Assembly (NCBI RefSeq): GCF_013283365.1
Contig: NZ_WBYM01000003.1
Location: 1 to 64,000, forward strand
Length of the DNA: 64,000 nt
Direction: 5' to 3'
Source: Marinobacterium sp. xm-d-530
Lineage (GTDB): Bacteria > Pseudomonadota > Gammaproteobacteria > Pseudomonadales > Balneatricaceae
The position numbers and the translations under genes were made by a program. Below the pieces are notes generated by a model. That model had not been told where the DNA came from and searched no databases. It saw only the letters and a list, made by a program, of their open reading frames with translations. This document shows positions 45,639 to 56,965 of this stretch, piece after piece. How positions within the stretch are numbered: position 1 is the stretch's first letter; every line of letters begins with the position of its first letter.

Positions 45639-46571
45639 ATGTCACGCACACTCCGCATTGCGACTCGCCAGAGCTTACTCGCTTTATGGCAAGCAGAATT
45701 CGTAAAAGCCCGTCTTGAAGAGCTACATTCCGATCTTAACGTTGAGCTAGTTACTATGGTGACCCGCGGCGATAAGATTTTGGATACCCCTCTCGCCAAA
45801 ATCGGCGGCAAAGGCCTGTTCGTTAAAGAGTTAGAAGTCTCCATGCTGGAAGGACGCGCTGATATCGCCGTGCATTCAATGAAAGATGTACCGATGGAGT
45901 TTCCAGAGGGGCTAGGATTGTCTGTTATCTGTGAGCGAGAAACACCAACGGATGCGTTTGTCAGCAATACTTACAACCACTTTGATGAACTGCCGCAGGG
46001 GGCTGTGGTGGGTACCTCATCGCTTCGTCGCGAGGTGCAACTGCGTGAACGCCGTCCTGATTTAGAGATCAAAACCTTGCGTGGCAATGTTCAGACCCGC
46101 CTTGGAAAACTCGATGCCGGTGAATATGACGCCATTATCCTTGCATCAGCCGGACTGATTCGCCTTGAGCTGAAAGATCGCATTAAACATCAAATCGACT
46201 CTACCGAGAGTCTTCCCGCGGGTGGCCAAGGCGCAGTCGGTATCGAGTGTCGAATGGATGATCTAGAGACTCAGGCTCTGTTAGCACCACTGAACCACGA
46301 CGAAACGGCGGCTCGTGTCATTGCCGAACGCGCTATGAACAAACGCCTAGAGGGCGGCTGTCAGGTTCCAATCGGTTGCTATGCCGAACTGGAAGGCGAT
46401 CAACTCTGGTTACGCGGCCTAGTCGGTCGCCCTGATGGCACACTGGTATTGCGCGATGAGATTCGTGGTCACAAAGAGAGTGCCGAAGCCTTGGGGATTG
46501 AGTTGGCTGAAAAGCTCCTTGCAGCAGGTGCCGGTGAGATTCTAGAGCAGGTGTATGCCGAGCGCGGCTAA
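45639..46571 (+). CDS. hemC: Hydroxymethylbilane synthase (porphobilinogen deaminase)
   Basis: Polymerises four porphobilinogens; 310 residues. It begins [52 protein letters not shown] and [12 protein letters not shown] are the substrate arginine loops. The dipyrromethane-cofactor Cys is in [12 protein letters not shown] near residue 242. First gene of hemCDXY. Confidence 0.97.
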   Translation: MSRTLRIATRQSLLALWQAEFVKARLEELHSDLNVELVTMVTRGDKILDTPLAKIGGKGLFVKELEVSMLEGRADIAVHSMKDVPMEFPEGLGLSVICERETPTDAFVSNTYNHFDELPQGAVVGTSSLRREVQLRERRPDLEIKTLRGNVQTRLGKLDAGEYDAIILASAGLIRLELKDRIKHQIDSTESLPAGGQGAVGIECRMDDLETQALLAPLNHDETAARVIAERAMNKRLEGGCQVPIGCYAELEGDQLWLRGLVGRPDGTLVLRDEIRGHKESAEALGIELAEKLLAAGAGEILEQVYAERG

Positions 46572-47316
46572 ACCCAGCGTACTAACTACGCGCCCGGCAG
46601 CCATGCAGGGCGCGCTAACGTCTGCCCTGAAAAAGAGAGGCTTTACGCCTATCCCACTGCCTCTTCTCGAGATCATTCCTGAAGAGCTAGAGAACCCATC
46701 TACCCCTGGTCTGCAAAGCAAACTACTGGATCTCGACCTCTATCAACACGTCATCGTTGTCAGCCGTAATGCAGCCAGTATTGCCATTGATCTACTCGAT
46801 CAACTCTGGCCTCAACTGCCTATTGGGGTGCAGTGGCACGCCATCGGCAAAGGGACGGCTGAAGAATTGGCCAGTTATGAGATTCATGCCAATACTAATG
46901 AAGGGCTCGATTCTGAAGCCCTTTTAACACTGCCTGCATTTGCACAACCCTCTGGAGAACGAATCCTAATATTCAAAGGCGTTGGCGGTAGAACACTCCT
47001 AGAAGAGACTCTAGTCGAGCGCGGTGCAAAAGTTGAAACCATCAGCCTATACCAACGCCAAATGCCCGAATACACTGACGCTGAACTTTCAGAATGTTTT
47101 AAACAGGCACCAGGCGCTATACTCATCAGTAGTGGCGAAGCGTTAGAGCATTTAGCGAAGCTTGCCGATGAGTGGGGCATGTTTGCCGATACACCCATTT
47201 TTGTTCCCAGTCAGCGTGTTGCCGATCTGGGAAATACCTTAGGTTTTACCGATATCACAGTCGCAGAAGGTGCTGATGACAGTGCCATGATCGCGGCCCT
47301 AGAGCAGCGATTTTAA
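46555..47316 (+). CDS. hemD: Uroporphyrinogen-III synthase
   Basis: Cyclises hydroxymethylbilane with inversion of ring D; 253 residues. The family is poorly conserved; the visible marks are [22 protein letters not shown], the central [23 protein letters not shown] and the late [11 protein letters not shown]. The start overlaps hemC by 17 bases. Assignment rests on both sequence and the hemC-hemD-hemX-hemY order. Confidence 0.93.
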   Translation: MPSAAKPSVLTTRPAAMQGALTSALKKRGFTPIPLPLLEIIPEELENPSTPGLQSKLLDLDLYQHVIVVSRNAASIAIDLLDQLWPQLPIGVQWHAIGKGTAEELASYEIHANTNEGLDSEALLTLPAFAQPSGERILIFKGVGGRTLLEETLVERGAKVETISLYQRQMPEYTDAELSECFKQAPGAILISSGEALEHLAKLADEWGMFADTPIFVPSQRVADLGNTLGFTDITVAEGADDSAMIAALEQRF

Positions 47317-47331
47317 TAAAGGAATAGAGCG

Positions 47332-48531
47332 ATGAGTCACTCCGATAAAGAGAATCAAACCGATCAAGTAGAAGATGCCGAGATTCTCGAAGCTGAAGTT
47401 GTCGAGTCAAAGGTAGAAGAGACCGTCAGCGAGCAGGCTGCAGATAGCTCCGAATTGAAAGAGGCCTCAGATGTAAAAGAGACCGGCCCAGCCAAAAAAA
47501 GCGCGTCAGCAATCTTAGCGACGATCATCAGCTTGGTTGCTCTAGGGGCGGTAGGTGCTGGCGGCTACCTTGCCCAGCAAAAACTCACCCAACTCGAAGA
47601 GCGCTTTAATCAGCGCAGTGCCGCTCAACAGCTGGAAGCCACTGCAGCGGTCAATGATGCCAATGCAGCAGTTGCCGAGTTGACTGAGAGCTTTCAACAG
47701 ATCCAAGCGGAAAAAGTGGCACAAACGGCCGAAATAGCCACTCTACAAGAACGCCTAAGCGATGCCATCAAACAGGTTGAAGCCGGTCGTGAACGATCAG
47801 AAAGTGACTGGCGTTTGGCTGAGGCTGAGTATCTATTACGCTTAGCGAACCAACGCATCTTAATGGAGAACCGCGCCGAAGGTGCGCTGGCCCTCTTGCG
47901 CAGTACCGACACCATTCTTAAAGAGTTGGATGATGTCAGCCTCTACCCACTGCGCCAAAGCCTTGCCAGTGATATCTCTAAACTCGAATCAGTACCCAAT
48001 TTGGACATAGAGGGCACCTACCTACGAGTTGCAGCACTGATTGAGCGTAGTAAAGACTTACCCACACTCACCTTAGAGCAACAGCGCCAGTTGCCTGAGC
48101 TGATCGACAACGTCATTTCTGAGCAGGTAGATGCCGAGACACAGCAGAACATCACCAATGGTTTTGCCAAAGCGATCAGCAAACTTGAGTCGCTGATCGT
48201 TATTCAACGACACGATCAGCCGGTAGAGCCGATCCTATCACCGGATCAAGGTCACTACCTTCGCCAAAATATCCAGATGTTGTTAGAACAGGCGCAACTG
48301 GCGCTATTACGTCAACAGCAGTCTGTATTCACAACCAGCTTGTCACGCGCGCAATCTCTGTTGATGCAGTACTTTGATAAGGATAACTACACAACCAGTG
48401 TTCTGATCCAATCCCTAGCGGAACTGACCACCCTGAATGTGTCGCCAACGATTCCGGACATCTCGGGATCCTTAAAGGCTCTGCAGCAGCATCAAAAAGA
48501 GATGGCTAACCTGCGCAGGGAGGCACAGTAA
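47332..48531 (+). CDS. hemX: HemX family membrane protein
   Basis: 399 residues. A very acidic, low-complexity cytoplasmic N-terminus (1-55) is followed by one membrane helix (about 58-80) and a long helical, probably coiled-coil periplasmic region. The stretch SDWRLAEAEYLLRLANQRILMENRAEGAL is the HemX signature. It is sometimes annotated as uroporphyrinogen methyltransferase but has no such motif; its role in haem synthesis is unclear. Confidence 0.92.
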   Translation: MSHSDKENQTDQVEDAEILEAEVVESKVEETVSEQAADSSELKEASDVKETGPAKKSASAILATIISLVALGAVGAGGYLAQQKLTQLEERFNQRSAAQQLEATAAVNDANAAVAELTESFQQIQAEKVAQTAEIATLQERLSDAIKQVEAGRERSESDWRLAEAEYLLRLANQRILMENRAEGALALLRSTDTILKELDDVSLYPLRQSLASDISKLESVPNLDIEGTYLRVAALIERSKDLPTLTLEQQRQLPELIDNVISEQVDAETQQNITNGFAKAISKLESLIVIQRHDQPVEPILSPDQGHYLRQNIQMLLEQAQLALLRQQQSVFTTSLSRAQSLLMQYFDKDNYTTSVLIQSLAELTTLNVSPTIPDISGSLKALQQHQKEMANLRREAQ

Positions 48532-49760
48532 TGAGACGCTTTTTAATCCTACTCTCACTCCTACTATTAGTAGGTGCTTGGGTCGGGCAGGCCATGATGA
48601 AAGACAGTGGATATGTCTTGATTGCCTACCAACAGGTCTCCATTGAGACCAGTCTTTGGGTGCTTCTGATCGCGGTGGTTCTGCTGTTCACATTGACCCA
48701 CTGGCTATTCAATCTATTCTCGAACTGGCGCTCACCTGCCGAGAAGCTTCGCCGCTGGAGCGAAGCGCGCGGTGATAGAAAAGCCGGCACAAAATCCAAT
48801 CAAGCACTGGATGCGGAACTGGAAGGTGACCTATGGAAAGCTCGCCGCCTGTTTATCCAAGCTGCAGAACTCAGTCGTACCCCTGCCCTATTCTATTTAG
48901 AGGCGGCTCGATGCGCAGCAGAGCAAGGGGATGAAAAAGAGGCACACCGCATTCTTATCAAAGCGGCTAAAGAGTCACCCGAGTCAGAGTTACGCCTTCA
49001 ACTCGAGCAGGTACGTTTTGACGTTAAATCAGGTCACCATGAGCGGGCTGGCGAACTGCTCAGCAGACTTGCAAAAGAGCGCTCAAACTCAACCGCTGTA
49101 GATCGTGAAAAAGCGACGTTGCTGAGTGCGAAACGCGATTGGAACGCGCTACTGCCAATGCTACCGAGCCTGCAAAAGCGCAAGGTTTTAAACAGCAGCG
49201 ACATACAAACTTTAAGACGCACAGCCGCTCTCTCTAAATTGAACAATCTAGAAGAGACGTCTCGCACTGCACTAGACCAGTGTTGGGAAGATCTGAGTTA
49301 CGAAGCACAACAAGATCCAGAAGTTCGCCGCGCTTATATTGGCCAGCTAACCGCCCTAAACGAAACCGCTGATGCCTGCTCGCAGATCATTAAGTGGTTA
49401 GCTAAACACTGGGATAACGATCTAGCGGTTCGCTTCAGCGAACTGCCCTGTGACGATCCAGATTCCATGATCAAAACGGCTAAAGGCTGGTTAAAACAGC
49501 AGCCTGACAATGCGGCGGTAGAACTGGTTCTGGCACGTCTATCTCGTCGCGCTCAGTTATGGGGAGCCGCGTTAACGCACTACAGAAAATCACTCGAACT
49601 CAACCATCAGGCACAGACGTTGATCGAACTAACCGAGCTCTACCTACAGCTGGGTGAACAACGCGAAGCGTCTCAACTGTTGAGTTCCAAGAACGCACCG
49701 CTTCAACTGCCAACTCCGTCGGAAGCGGATCGCACGACACGACACCATTTAACTCATTAA
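48531..49760 (+). CDS. hemY: HemY family protein with TPR region
   Basis: 409 residues. Two N-terminal membrane helices (about 4-22 and 40-62) are followed by a helical-repeat domain: several TPR-like units, such as [24 protein letters not shown] and [21 protein letters not shown]. Proteins of this kind are thought to organise late haem-synthesis steps at the inner membrane; not the protoporphyrinogen oxidase also called HemY in Gram-positives. Overlaps the hemX stop by one base. Confidence 0.93.
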   Translation: MRRFLILLSLLLLVGAWVGQAMMKDSGYVLIAYQQVSIETSLWVLLIAVVLLFTLTHWLFNLFSNWRSPAEKLRRWSEARGDRKAGTKSNQALDAELEGDLWKARRLFIQAAELSRTPALFYLEAARCAAEQGDEKEAHRILIKAAKESPESELRLQLEQVRFDVKSGHHERAGELLSRLAKERSNSTAVDREKATLLSAKRDWNALLPMLPSLQKRKVLNSSDIQTLRRTAALSKLNNLEETSRTALDQCWEDLSYEAQQDPEVRRAYIGQLTALNETADACSQIIKWLAKHWDNDLAVRFSELPCDDPDSMIKTAKGWLKQQPDNAAVELVLARLSRRAQLWGAALTHYRKSLELNHQAQTLIELTELYLQLGEQREASQLLSSKNAPLQLPTPSEADRTTRHHLTH

Positions 49761-49770
49761 GGATTGCACC

Positions 49771-50271
49771 GTGGCTGAACGTTTTATTGAGCGCTTGATG
49801 TATTCAACTCGCTGGATTTTAGCGCCCATTTACTTAGGACTTAGCTTAGCCCTGGTCGCATTGGCCATTAAGTTTTTCCAAGAAGTGATACACGTCCTGA
49901 CCGATGTGACGGTTCTACCAGAGGCTGATCTCATTTTGATCATTCTCTCTCTTATTGATATCGCGTTAGTCTCGGGATTGATCGTCATGGTCATGTTTAC
50001 AAGCTATGAAAACTTTGTCTCGCGCCTCGATATTCGTGAATCGACAGAAAAGCTCGAATGGCTTGGCACACTCGATACCAACTCTCTGAAGAACAAAGTC
50101 GCCGCCTCCATTGTTGCCATCTCTTCAATCCACTTACTTAAGGTCTTTATGAATGCGAGCAACATCGATAACGATAAACTGCTCTGGTACGTCGTCATTC
50201 ATCTAACCTTTGTTATCTCAGCAGTGGCAATGGGCATGCTTGATAAGATCACCCGCAAAAGCCCTAAATGA
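49771..50271 (+). CDS. UPF0114 family membrane protein (YqhA-like)
   Basis: 166 residues with four hydrophobic helices (about 12-33, 50-75, 105-125 and 135-155). It begins [26 protein letters not shown] and has the family's [10 protein letters not shown] motif. Function unknown. The GTG start lies ten bases after the hemY stop, with AAGGA upstream, so it may be read with the haem operon. Confidence 0.88.
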   Translation: MAERFIERLMYSTRWILAPIYLGLSLALVALAIKFFQEVIHVLTDVTVLPEADLILIILSLIDIALVSGLIVMVMFTSYENFVSRLDIRESTEKLEWLGTLDTNSLKNKVAASIVAISSIHLLKVFMNASNIDNDKLLWYVVIHLTFVISAVAMGMLDKITRKSPK

Positions 50272-50352
50272 GAGAGCTGATCGAGCAAAATTCGATCAGT
50301 AGTGATAGAATCCGCACAATTCAATTTGCTAGACCCCAACCACAGGAAAACC

Positions 50353-51201
50353 ATGACCACACTGATTCTTGATGGCAGCGCCGTTGCTAAAAAAACCGAA
50401 GCTGAACTCGCTACACGCGTTGAAAACCTTAAAGCGAAAAGCGGCGGTCAAACGCCTGCATTAGCCACTATTTTGGTAGGCGCTGACCCAGCGTCAGCAA
50501 CCTACGTGCGCATGAAGCAGAATGCCTGCAAACGTATCGGCATGGAATCAATCACGGTTGAGATGGGTGCAGAGACCACCACCGAAGAGCTGTTAGAGAA
50601 AATCCAAGAGCTGAACAGTAATCCAAACTGTCACGGCATCCTGCTTCAGCACCCAGTTCCAGAACAGATTGATGAGCGTGCCTGTTTCGATGCCATCGCT
50701 CTAGAAAAAGACGTAGACGGTGTCACCTGTCTTGGCTTCGGTCGCATGGCGATGCAGGAAGAGGCCTACGGCTCCGCAACTCCACAAGGCATTATGCGTC
50801 TTCTAGACGCTTATGACATTCCGCTTTCAGGTAAGAACGCTGTCGTAGTTGGTCGCAGCCCTATTCTAGGCAAGCCGATGGGCATGATGCTGTTAAACGC
50901 TGATGCGACTGTGACCATCTGTCACTCACGCACCCAAGGACTAGCCGACATTATCAAACAGGCTGATATCGTCGTGGGTGCGGTTGGCCGCCCAGAATTC
51001 ATTAAAGCAGAGTGGATCAAAGATGGCGCCATCGTTGTCGATGCTGGCTACCACCCAGGCGGTGTGGGTGATATCGAACTTGCACCACTAGAGAGTCGTG
51101 TTGCTGCTTTGACTCCTGTCCCAGGCGGCGTTGGCCCTATGACCATCAACACTCTAATATTCCAGTGTGTCGCAGCCGGGGAAAAGAAGATATCTGGCTA
51201 A
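50353..51201 (+). CDS. folD: Methylenetetrahydrofolate dehydrogenase / methenyltetrahydrofolate cyclohydrolase
   Basis: Interconverts methylene-, methenyl- and formyl-THF; 282 residues from the ATG giving MTTLILDGS, which has AGGAAAA upstream; a 17-codon longer frame has no support. The catalytic Lys is in [14 protein letters not shown], the [12 protein letters not shown] loop follows, and NADP binding uses [28 protein letters not shown] is near the end. Confidence 0.97.
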   Translation: MTTLILDGSAVAKKTEAELATRVENLKAKSGGQTPALATILVGADPASATYVRMKQNACKRIGMESITVEMGAETTTEELLEKIQELNSNPNCHGILLQHPVPEQIDERACFDAIALEKDVDGVTCLGFGRMAMQEEAYGSATPQGIMRLLDAYDIPLSGKNAVVVGRSPILGKPMGMMLLNADATVTICHSRTQGLADIIKQADIVVGAVGRPEFIKAEWIKDGAIVVDAGYHPGGVGDIELAPLESRVAALTPVPGGVGPMTINTLIFQCVAAGEKKISG

Positions 51202-51236
51202 AGCTGAATGCTAACTGATTGCATTTAAAACCAACG

Positions 51237-51261
51237 AAGGAGAGCAGTAGCTCTCCTTTTT
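51237..51261 (+). terminator. Terminator after folD
   Basis: Perfect stem AAGGAGAGC/GCTCTCCTT (51237-51245 with 51250-51258), 4-nt loop, T-run of five including the stem end. It marks the left border of the AT-rich accessory region. Confidence 0.85.
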
Positions 51262-51354
51262 GTTTCTTATCGGCACAACGCAGACGGCTACTCACGACCC
51301 ATTTGAGACACTCAAGTTAAATTTACACTCCACGTTTCAAAGGTCATTTCAGCA

Positions 51355-52563
51355 TTATCGTGACATGTTTTCAGTGAATAAGATTTTGGTATAGGCAAAC
51401 ACAAAAATCAAAAAGCCTATACTCCAAAGTAGAGCTGATGACGCTATAACTATTGAATATTCCATGCCGAGTAATGACCCTGTAACGCGGTCAATCGCAG
51501 CAAAACTAAGGGCTAATACGGAACAAGTAACCCAAACATTAGCCTTAATAAGTCGTCCAGTATGGCCTAATGAAACTCTCGATATCATCGATAAGATCAT
51601 AAGCCCCATCCCGCCAACCGTGATCGAATGAAAACCAATTGAAACACTTGGAATTAAATGCATTTTTGCCAAGGCGAGTAGAATAAAACCTAGACTCATA
51701 GCTAAGTAACTAAGATGTAAGGACCATACTAGTGGGACCTGCAACGTCACCCATAGCCTCCATCGCAAAGCCCTAAATAGATTTGAAATCCCTGCCACGA
51801 ATAGAACGGCAATGCTAAGAGTGTTCGGTACAAAGTTTTGAGTCAACGTTGTAATAAACACAATCACAATGCTTAGAATCGAAAGTTGCTCTAACCACCC
51901 AATCGAGTTAACCCGAGGTGTCTTTGTTCCGTTGGCCGTGAACATGGGAAAGACTCGCCCCCCCATTATGCTCATTACTAGCGCTGCAAGGATGACCATG
52001 GCGTGCGAAATAGTGGTGATATCAACGATAGAGTCACTCGACAATGAAAAATGAAAGACAGCATTCATCATCGCCATCACAAGTAGGATAGGTACAAAAA
52101 AGAGATTCCTCCACATCTTGGCTTGCAGTATCGGGCGCGCTAAAAAGCCAGCACAGGCTGGCAAGAAGAGAAGATCTATAACGATTGTGTAATCACGAAA
52201 AAAGGCGGGTTGAAAGGCAAGTGTTATACGACCTAGAAGCCATGTCAGTACAAGAGCAGCTAACCACCATCCTTCAATGCATTTTCGCTTTGTCCAGGTT
52301 TGAACAGCAGTTAGGAGAAACCCAACCATGATTGCTGGAAAAAAACCGAATAGCATTTCATGTAGGTGCCACGCATAGGCACCGCCATATAGGTTCAATT
52401 CAATTAAACCCAGAAAGCTAAGTGCCCAAGCGGGTATGCTTAATGCACCAAACAAGGCACCTAGCCAGAAGAATGGTCTAAAAGCAGCATTCAAAAACGC
52501 AGGGTGGAGCTTCTTTGTGTTTTGTTCGTCAGTTATAGACCCGTCAATTTGTATTAGCGCCAC
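51355..52563 (-). CDS. nnrS: NnrS family haem-copper membrane protein
   Basis: 402 residues with about twelve hydrophobic helices. N-terminal HPAFLNAAFRPFFWLGALFGALSIP and LYGGAYAWHLHEMLFGFFPAIMVGFLLTAVQTWT are the NnrS signatures (His residues for haem/copper). Later motifs are SIMGGRVFPMFTANG and the HSITVGGMGLMILSMISRVSLGHTGR histidines. In other bacteria NnrS is induced by nitric oxide and relieves NO stress. The GTG start follows the RND gene by ten bases, so it is the last gene of a cytochrome b561-MFP-RND-NnrS operon. Base composition is visibly AT-richer than the flanking core genes. Confidence 0.93.
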   Translation of the reverse strand: MALIQIDGSITDEQNTKKLHPAFLNAAFRPFFWLGALFGALSIPAWALSFLGLIELNLYGGAYAWHLHEMLFGFFPAIMVGFLLTAVQTWTKRKCIEGWWLAALVLTWLLGRITLAFQPAFFRDYTIVIDLLFLPACAGFLARPILQAKMWRNLFFVPILLVMAMMNAVFHFSLSSDSIVDITTISHAMVILAALVMSIMGGRVFPMFTANGTKTPRVNSIGWLEQLSILSIVIVFITTLTQNFVPNTLSIAVLFVAGISNLFRALRWRLWVTLQVPLVWSLHLSYLAMSLGFILLALAKMHLIPSVSIGFHSITVGGMGLMILSMISRVSLGHTGRLIKANVWVTCSVLALSFAAIDRVTGSLLGMEYSIVIASSALLWSIGFLIFVFAYTKILFTENMSR

Positions 52564-52573
52564 AAATACTCTC

Positions 52574-55500
52574 TTAGTTTGTCGATGACTTAGATTTCAG
52601 CTCATTAACAATTGCATACAGTGAAGGCACAACAATCATGACCAATACTGTAGATGCTAGCAAACCGAACACAACAGAGATCACCAATGGTTTAAGGGTT
52701 TGCGCTTGAGTCGATGTTTCCGTGAGTAATGGAGCCATTCCCATTATGGTCGTTGAAACTGAAACAAAAATAGGACGAAATCTAGAGCGAACGGCTTCGC
52801 TGGCGGCTTCTATTACTGACTTGGTATCAGATGCTCTCTCTTTGATGACACCGATTAACAATATTGCATTGTTTACAACGATACCCGAGAGTGAAGCTGC
52901 ACCGACAAGGGATGGCATAGATATGTTGTAACCCATTAAATAGTGTCCCCATACAACACCAAGAAAAGCCATTGGGATAGTTAAAAGCACTATAAAGGGT
53001 TCAACATAGCTCCTAAATTGGAATGAAAGAATCAGATATACACCCACGATTCCGATCAAGAAGCCACGAAGAATAGAGGCGACAGTTTCAGCCGAATTCG
53101 CTGCTTGCCCTGCTATTTCAAACGTAATACCCGAGTATTCTGATTGAATATTAGGTAACAGGTTTTTCTTTATGTCTGCAGTAATGGCATCAGCATTGGC
53201 TATACGGCCATCCACATCCGCTTGAATTGTTACAGATCTTGCCCCATTTCGTTGAGTAACTGAACTCCACTCTCTAGTTTCATAAAGCTGGACAACATTA
53301 GGTAAGAGAACTGTTGATCCATCACTCAGTTGTAGCTCAAAAGCCAACAGATCGTTGATGTCTTGTGTGCTGTTATCTGCAAACTTCACTTCAATCGCGT
53401 ATTGGAGTTCACCAACGCGAATATCATCAAGGGTTTCGCCAAGAAACGCTCCTCGCAACTGATTAGCAATAGCTAATGGCGTTAAGCCTAAAGCTTGTCC
53501 GTCAGAAGTTATCTGCATGCCAAGTTGAGGCTTGCCAACATTTAGATCATGTTTGGAGTTTAATACGCCATTGTACTTCTCTACTTCACTTAATAGCTCT
53601 TGCGAAGCCTTCGAAAGCAAATTCAAATCCTCATGGAAAAGTCTTAGCTCTACGGCTATACCCTGCGGACCAATACCAGGCTCTGTAATAATTAGGGATG
53701 TGATGCCTGGTAATACCCCAATTTCACGTTTCCATATTTCAATGAGTTCATCGAGCGTTGTAGCTCGAATCTCTGCAGATAATAGATCCGCTGAAACCGT
53801 AGCCACATGACTTCCGCTCTCTCCAACAGATAAATTTCTTCCGAATCGAGTTATCACACGTTTCACAAGGTCCTGTTGTTGCGGTTGTTTAGACTTTAGC
53901 TCGATATTCACACGCGCAAGGGCTTCTTCCACCTGGCGGACAGCTTCCTCAGTTCTACCGAGCGATACCCCCATGGGTAGTAAAATTCGTGCTTCAATTA
54001 CATCACCATCAATTTCAGGCATTGCTTCCCGCTTCACTACGCCTGAACCTAGGGCTCCAATAGTAAGGATCAATAATCCAACAGCGACTCCAACAACTAG
54101 CCAGCGATGATCAATAGCCCAGTCTGCTAGCCTGCCAACGCCCCGCTCTTTAAATGAATTAAAGATCTCTTCGAAGCGGACTTTGAATTTGTTGGGCGAA
54201 TAATTCGATTTAGTTAGGCTTTGTTTTAGGTGGTGAGGAAGTATGAAAAAAGCCTCAACTAGGCTTGCTGTTAACGCAGCTAAAAGAACGACTGGAAGTA
54301 CCTCAAGTACAGCGCCAAGCTCACCTGCTAAAAATGATAACGGCAAAAATACAGAAACAGTTGTAAGGAATGAAGAGACTACACCTGGAGCAACCGCTAC
54401 AACGCCCTGAACTACTGAATTCAAAGTCACGTTACCATGAGAATGCACTGCTATGGAGTCGGATAATACAATCGAATCATCCATAACAATCCCTATAGCC
54501 ATAAGTAACGCAACTACGGTGATCATATTTAAACTTTCACCAGTCAATGACATCCATGCAAAGGCGCCTAGAAACGCTACAGGCAATCCCATTGCTGCCC
54601 ATGCTGCATAAGCTGGTCGGAAGAATAGGCTCATTACGAGTACAACAAGGACTAGACCAACGACGCCGTTTTGAACCAGCATTGTTAATCGATCTCGTAT
54701 AATTGAAGTTACATCCTGAACGACTTCAAGGTGAATCGAGCCAATACCTCTGCTTTGCTCGGCTTTCACCGTATTTGTTAGGTCGTCGAGAGATCTTAAA
54801 GCGTCAGCATCCAGGGGTTTGTGTACTTCAAGTAGGATGACAGGAACGCCATCTAAATAGGCTGCGTTACTCGCTGGCTCATAATGCTCCTCTACGCTAG
54901 CGATATCACTCAGATTGATCACAGCACCATTGGTTAAGGTGATAATGGGTAGGTTGAATAGGGCATTCTTAGATAGCGCTTCGGAGTCAAATCTGATGTT
55001 GTATTCACCGCTTTCTCCTTCAAGAGTTCCAGCAGGAACATTAATGCTGTGTTGTTTAAGTGCATTGGCGATAGAGGAGGTTGTTAAACCGTACTCTTTC
55101 AAAACACGAGGATCAGCCTGTATTGACCAGGTTCTCTCCCCTACACCAGAACGAATGACTTTCGCTACAGTATCGAGTGAAGCTAACTTGTCTTGTAGAA
55201 TCTTTGAGTAGTGATCAAGTTGTTCCAGTGGTAGCTCACCAGATACAGCGACAGAAGCCACAAGATCTGTGCGATGAAGTTCACGAATAATGGGAGCTTC
55301 CGCTAATAATGGAAATGAATCAATTGCCGAGATTTCAGTTCTTAGATTGCTGACAAATCTAACGGCATCCCCACTTGGCTGCATTGTCGCTACAGCGTGG
55401 GCTAAATTGTTTTGTGCTGTACAGACAAATTCACTCAGTGATTCAACCGATTGAACGGCATCCCATAGGGGTTCACATATTTTCTTTTCAACATCGGAAG

Positions 55501-55660
55501 GTGTTGCGCCACGATAAACAACAGATACTTCCGCTTCGACAGGGCGAAAGTCTGGAAAAGTCTCTCGTAGAAGGGTCGGTGCTGAAAACGATCCAACTGC
55601 TATAAACACTAACAGCAGTAAATTAGCTGAAGTGGGATGGGATGCAAACCATCTGATCAT
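52574..55660 (-). CDS. RND family efflux permease
   Basis: 1028 residues, full length. It has twelve predicted membrane helices: one at the N-terminus, five after the first large periplasmic loop and six in the second half. Proton-relay aspartates are present in AIGIVMDDSIVLSDSI; the second half has SLSGIVVNNAILLIGVIKER. The N-terminal YRGATPSDVEKKICEPL is the HAE1/AcrB-type porter start. It overlaps the membrane fusion protein gene by four bases (ATGA). No outer-membrane channel gene is nearby, so it must share a TolC-like protein. Substrate unknown. Confidence 0.93.
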   Translation of the reverse strand: MIRWFASHPTSANLLLLVFIAVGSFSAPTLLRETFPDFRPVEAEVSVVYRGATPSDVEKKICEPLWDAVQSVESLSEFVCTAQNNLAHAVATMQPSGDAVRFVSNLRTEISAIDSFPLLAEAPIIRELHRTDLVASVAVSGELPLEQLDHYSKILQDKLASLDTVAKVIRSGVGERTWSIQADPRVLKEYGLTTSSIANALKQHSINVPAGTLEGESGEYNIRFDSEALSKNALFNLPIITLTNGAVINLSDIASVEEHYEPASNAAYLDGVPVILLEVHKPLDADALRSLDDLTNTVKAEQSRGIGSIHLEVVQDVTSIIRDRLTMLVQNGVVGLVLVVLVMSLFFRPAYAAWAAMGLPVAFLGAFAWMSLTGESLNMITVVALLMAIGIVMDDSIVLSDSIAVHSHGNVTLNSVVQGVVAVAPGVVSSFLTTVSVFLPLSFLAGELGAVLEVLPVVLLAALTASLVEAFFILPHHLKQSLTKSNYSPNKFKVRFEEIFNSFKERGVGRLADWAIDHRWLVVGVAVGLLILTIGALGSGVVKREAMPEIDGDVIEARILLPMGVSLGRTEEAVRQVEEALARVNIELKSKQPQQQDLVKRVITRFGRNLSVGESGSHVATVSADLLSAEIRATTLDELIEIWKREIGVLPGITSLIITEPGIGPQGIAVELRLFHEDLNLLSKASQELLSEVEKYNGVLNSKHDLNVGKPQLGMQITSDGQALGLTPLAIANQLRGAFLGETLDDIRVGELQYAIEVKFADNSTQDINDLLAFELQLSDGSTVLLPNVVQLYETREWSSVTQRNGARSVTIQADVDGRIANADAITADIKKNLLPNIQSEYSGITFEIAGQAANSAETVASILRGFLIGIVGVYLILSFQFRSYVEPFIVLLTIPMAFLGVVWGHYLMGYNISMPSLVGAASLSGIVVNNAILLIGVIKERASDTKSVIEAASEAVRSRFRPIFVSVSTTIMGMAPLLTETSTQAQTLKPLVISVVFGLLASTVLVMIVVPSLYAIVNELKSKSSTN

Positions 55661-56961
55661 TTCGCCACCTCAATCCCAGTAAACTTTTGTCCTGGTATTG
55701 CAGTTATCAGAGAGTCGAGTATCAATCTGTCGCCTGCCTTGAGCCCGCGAGTAATTTTCACTTGGTTCTCTTGCATGAGACCAAGCTGAACTTCTCGAAA
55801 CTCAATTTCATTCTCTTTATTTAGCAAAAGAACCTGATCTTGGTGAACCGCAGATAATGGAATTGTAATGACGCTTGAGGGCTGAATCGTTTTAAAAACC
55901 AACTCAATTGGTTGATTTGGTAACAGTGGGAAATTCTGTGCAGTGGAATGGCTCGAATATGGATCATCCACCCTTACTACGATTTGAAGGGTTCTTGCTC
56001 GGTTATCCAGCTCAGTACGAACAGATATTATCTCTGCCTTCCAAGATTCGCTTACGCTCCCAACTGTTCGCACTTCGGCAGAAACCAATTGATTTAAGGT
56101 TTGAGTTACAAATTCATTATTCAGAGTGGAAGGTGGCGTATTGAGACCAATTAAATCTCTGAACTTATCGATGTTTGCTTGTGCAGTAACATTGGCTGAT
56201 TTAACACCCACCCCTTCAATTAAAGGCTGCCCAACGTTAACAGCCTGATAGTCTTCAACAAGAAGCTTAGAGATCCTAAGTGGGTAAGGCGCGACAATAT
56301 CTGTTCGAGCTAAATCCCTATGTGCACGGTCTAGTGAGATACTTAACGCTTGCTTTTGAGCTAGCAGCTTCTGCTTTTTAGGTTCTACAAGCAACAAGCC
56401 ATTATTAATGTCTGTAACGATCTTCTCTGAAGTCAGAGTGGCTCTTTGGACATCATCTAATTGCTTACGTGTTGCGGATCCGCTGGCATATAGCTTTTGG
56501 ATTCGATCTAGATCCGCTTTTGCATATGTAAGCTGTCGCTGCTCTAAATCTAAGATCCGTTGCGTGTTTTCTGCCTCGGCATTCAGAAGTGAAAGCTCGT
56601 ACTCAATACCAGTCAACTCAGCACTAATTTGAGAAATAGCAAGCTCATAGTCCAAAGGATCTATCTTGAGAATGACATCACCAGCGTCAACCCAAAGCCC
56701 TTCAACGATTGAGTCATTTGATCGGTAAATTTCCCCTTTAACCTGTGCAACAGCCGACCATTTGTCGCTTGCCTCAATTGTTCCCGAAATCGACATCTCT
56801 GAGAATGCTTCCTCGGGCTGAACAACTAGGTATTTAACCGCTTTGATTTCTATTAACGATGCGCTCTTTTCTGGTGGTTTGACGCCGTTGAGTAGTAATG
56901 CAGTTCCAGCAATTCCCACAACAATAGGAATTCCAAACTTTAAGTAACGAGTCCACTGCAT
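55657..56961 (-). CDS. RND efflux membrane fusion protein (periplasmic adaptor)
   Basis: 434 residues. One N-terminal membrane helix (FGIPIVVGIAGTALLLNGV), then barrel, lipoyl-like and coiled-coil hairpin domains. The lipoyl half-motif is GLWVDAGDVILKIDPLDYEL and the second is FPLRISKLLV-like (here APYPLRISKLLVEDYQAVNVGQPL). The long alpha-hairpin is about 115-215. The start is the ATG at 56961 with AAGGAAG upstream, four bases after the cytochrome stop; an in-frame TTG six codons earlier is less likely. Confidence 0.92.
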   Translation of the reverse strand: MQWTRYLKFGIPIVVGIAGTALLLNGVKPPEKSASLIEIKAVKYLVVQPEEAFSEMSISGTIEASDKWSAVAQVKGEIYRSNDSIVEGLWVDAGDVILKIDPLDYELAISQISAELTGIEYELSLLNAEAENTQRILDLEQRQLTYAKADLDRIQKLYASGSATRKQLDDVQRATLTSEKIVTDINNGLLLVEPKKQKLLAQKQALSISLDRAHRDLARTDIVAPYPLRISKLLVEDYQAVNVGQPLIEGVGVKSANVTAQANIDKFRDLIGLNTPPSTLNNEFVTQTLNQLVSAEVRTVGSVSESWKAEIISVRTELDNRARTLQIVVRVDDPYSSHSTAQNFPLLPNQPIELVFKTIQPSSVITIPLSAVHQDQVLLLNKENEIEFREVQLGLMQENQVKITRGLKAGDRLILDSLITAIPGQKFTGIEVAK

Positions 56962-56965
56962 CTTG

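Noticed and set aside
51202..51354. Attachment site or transposon end at the left border of the AT-rich cluster
   Set aside because: Only a folD terminator was found; no direct or inverted repeats matching the right border near 58,122-58,195 and no integrase gene.
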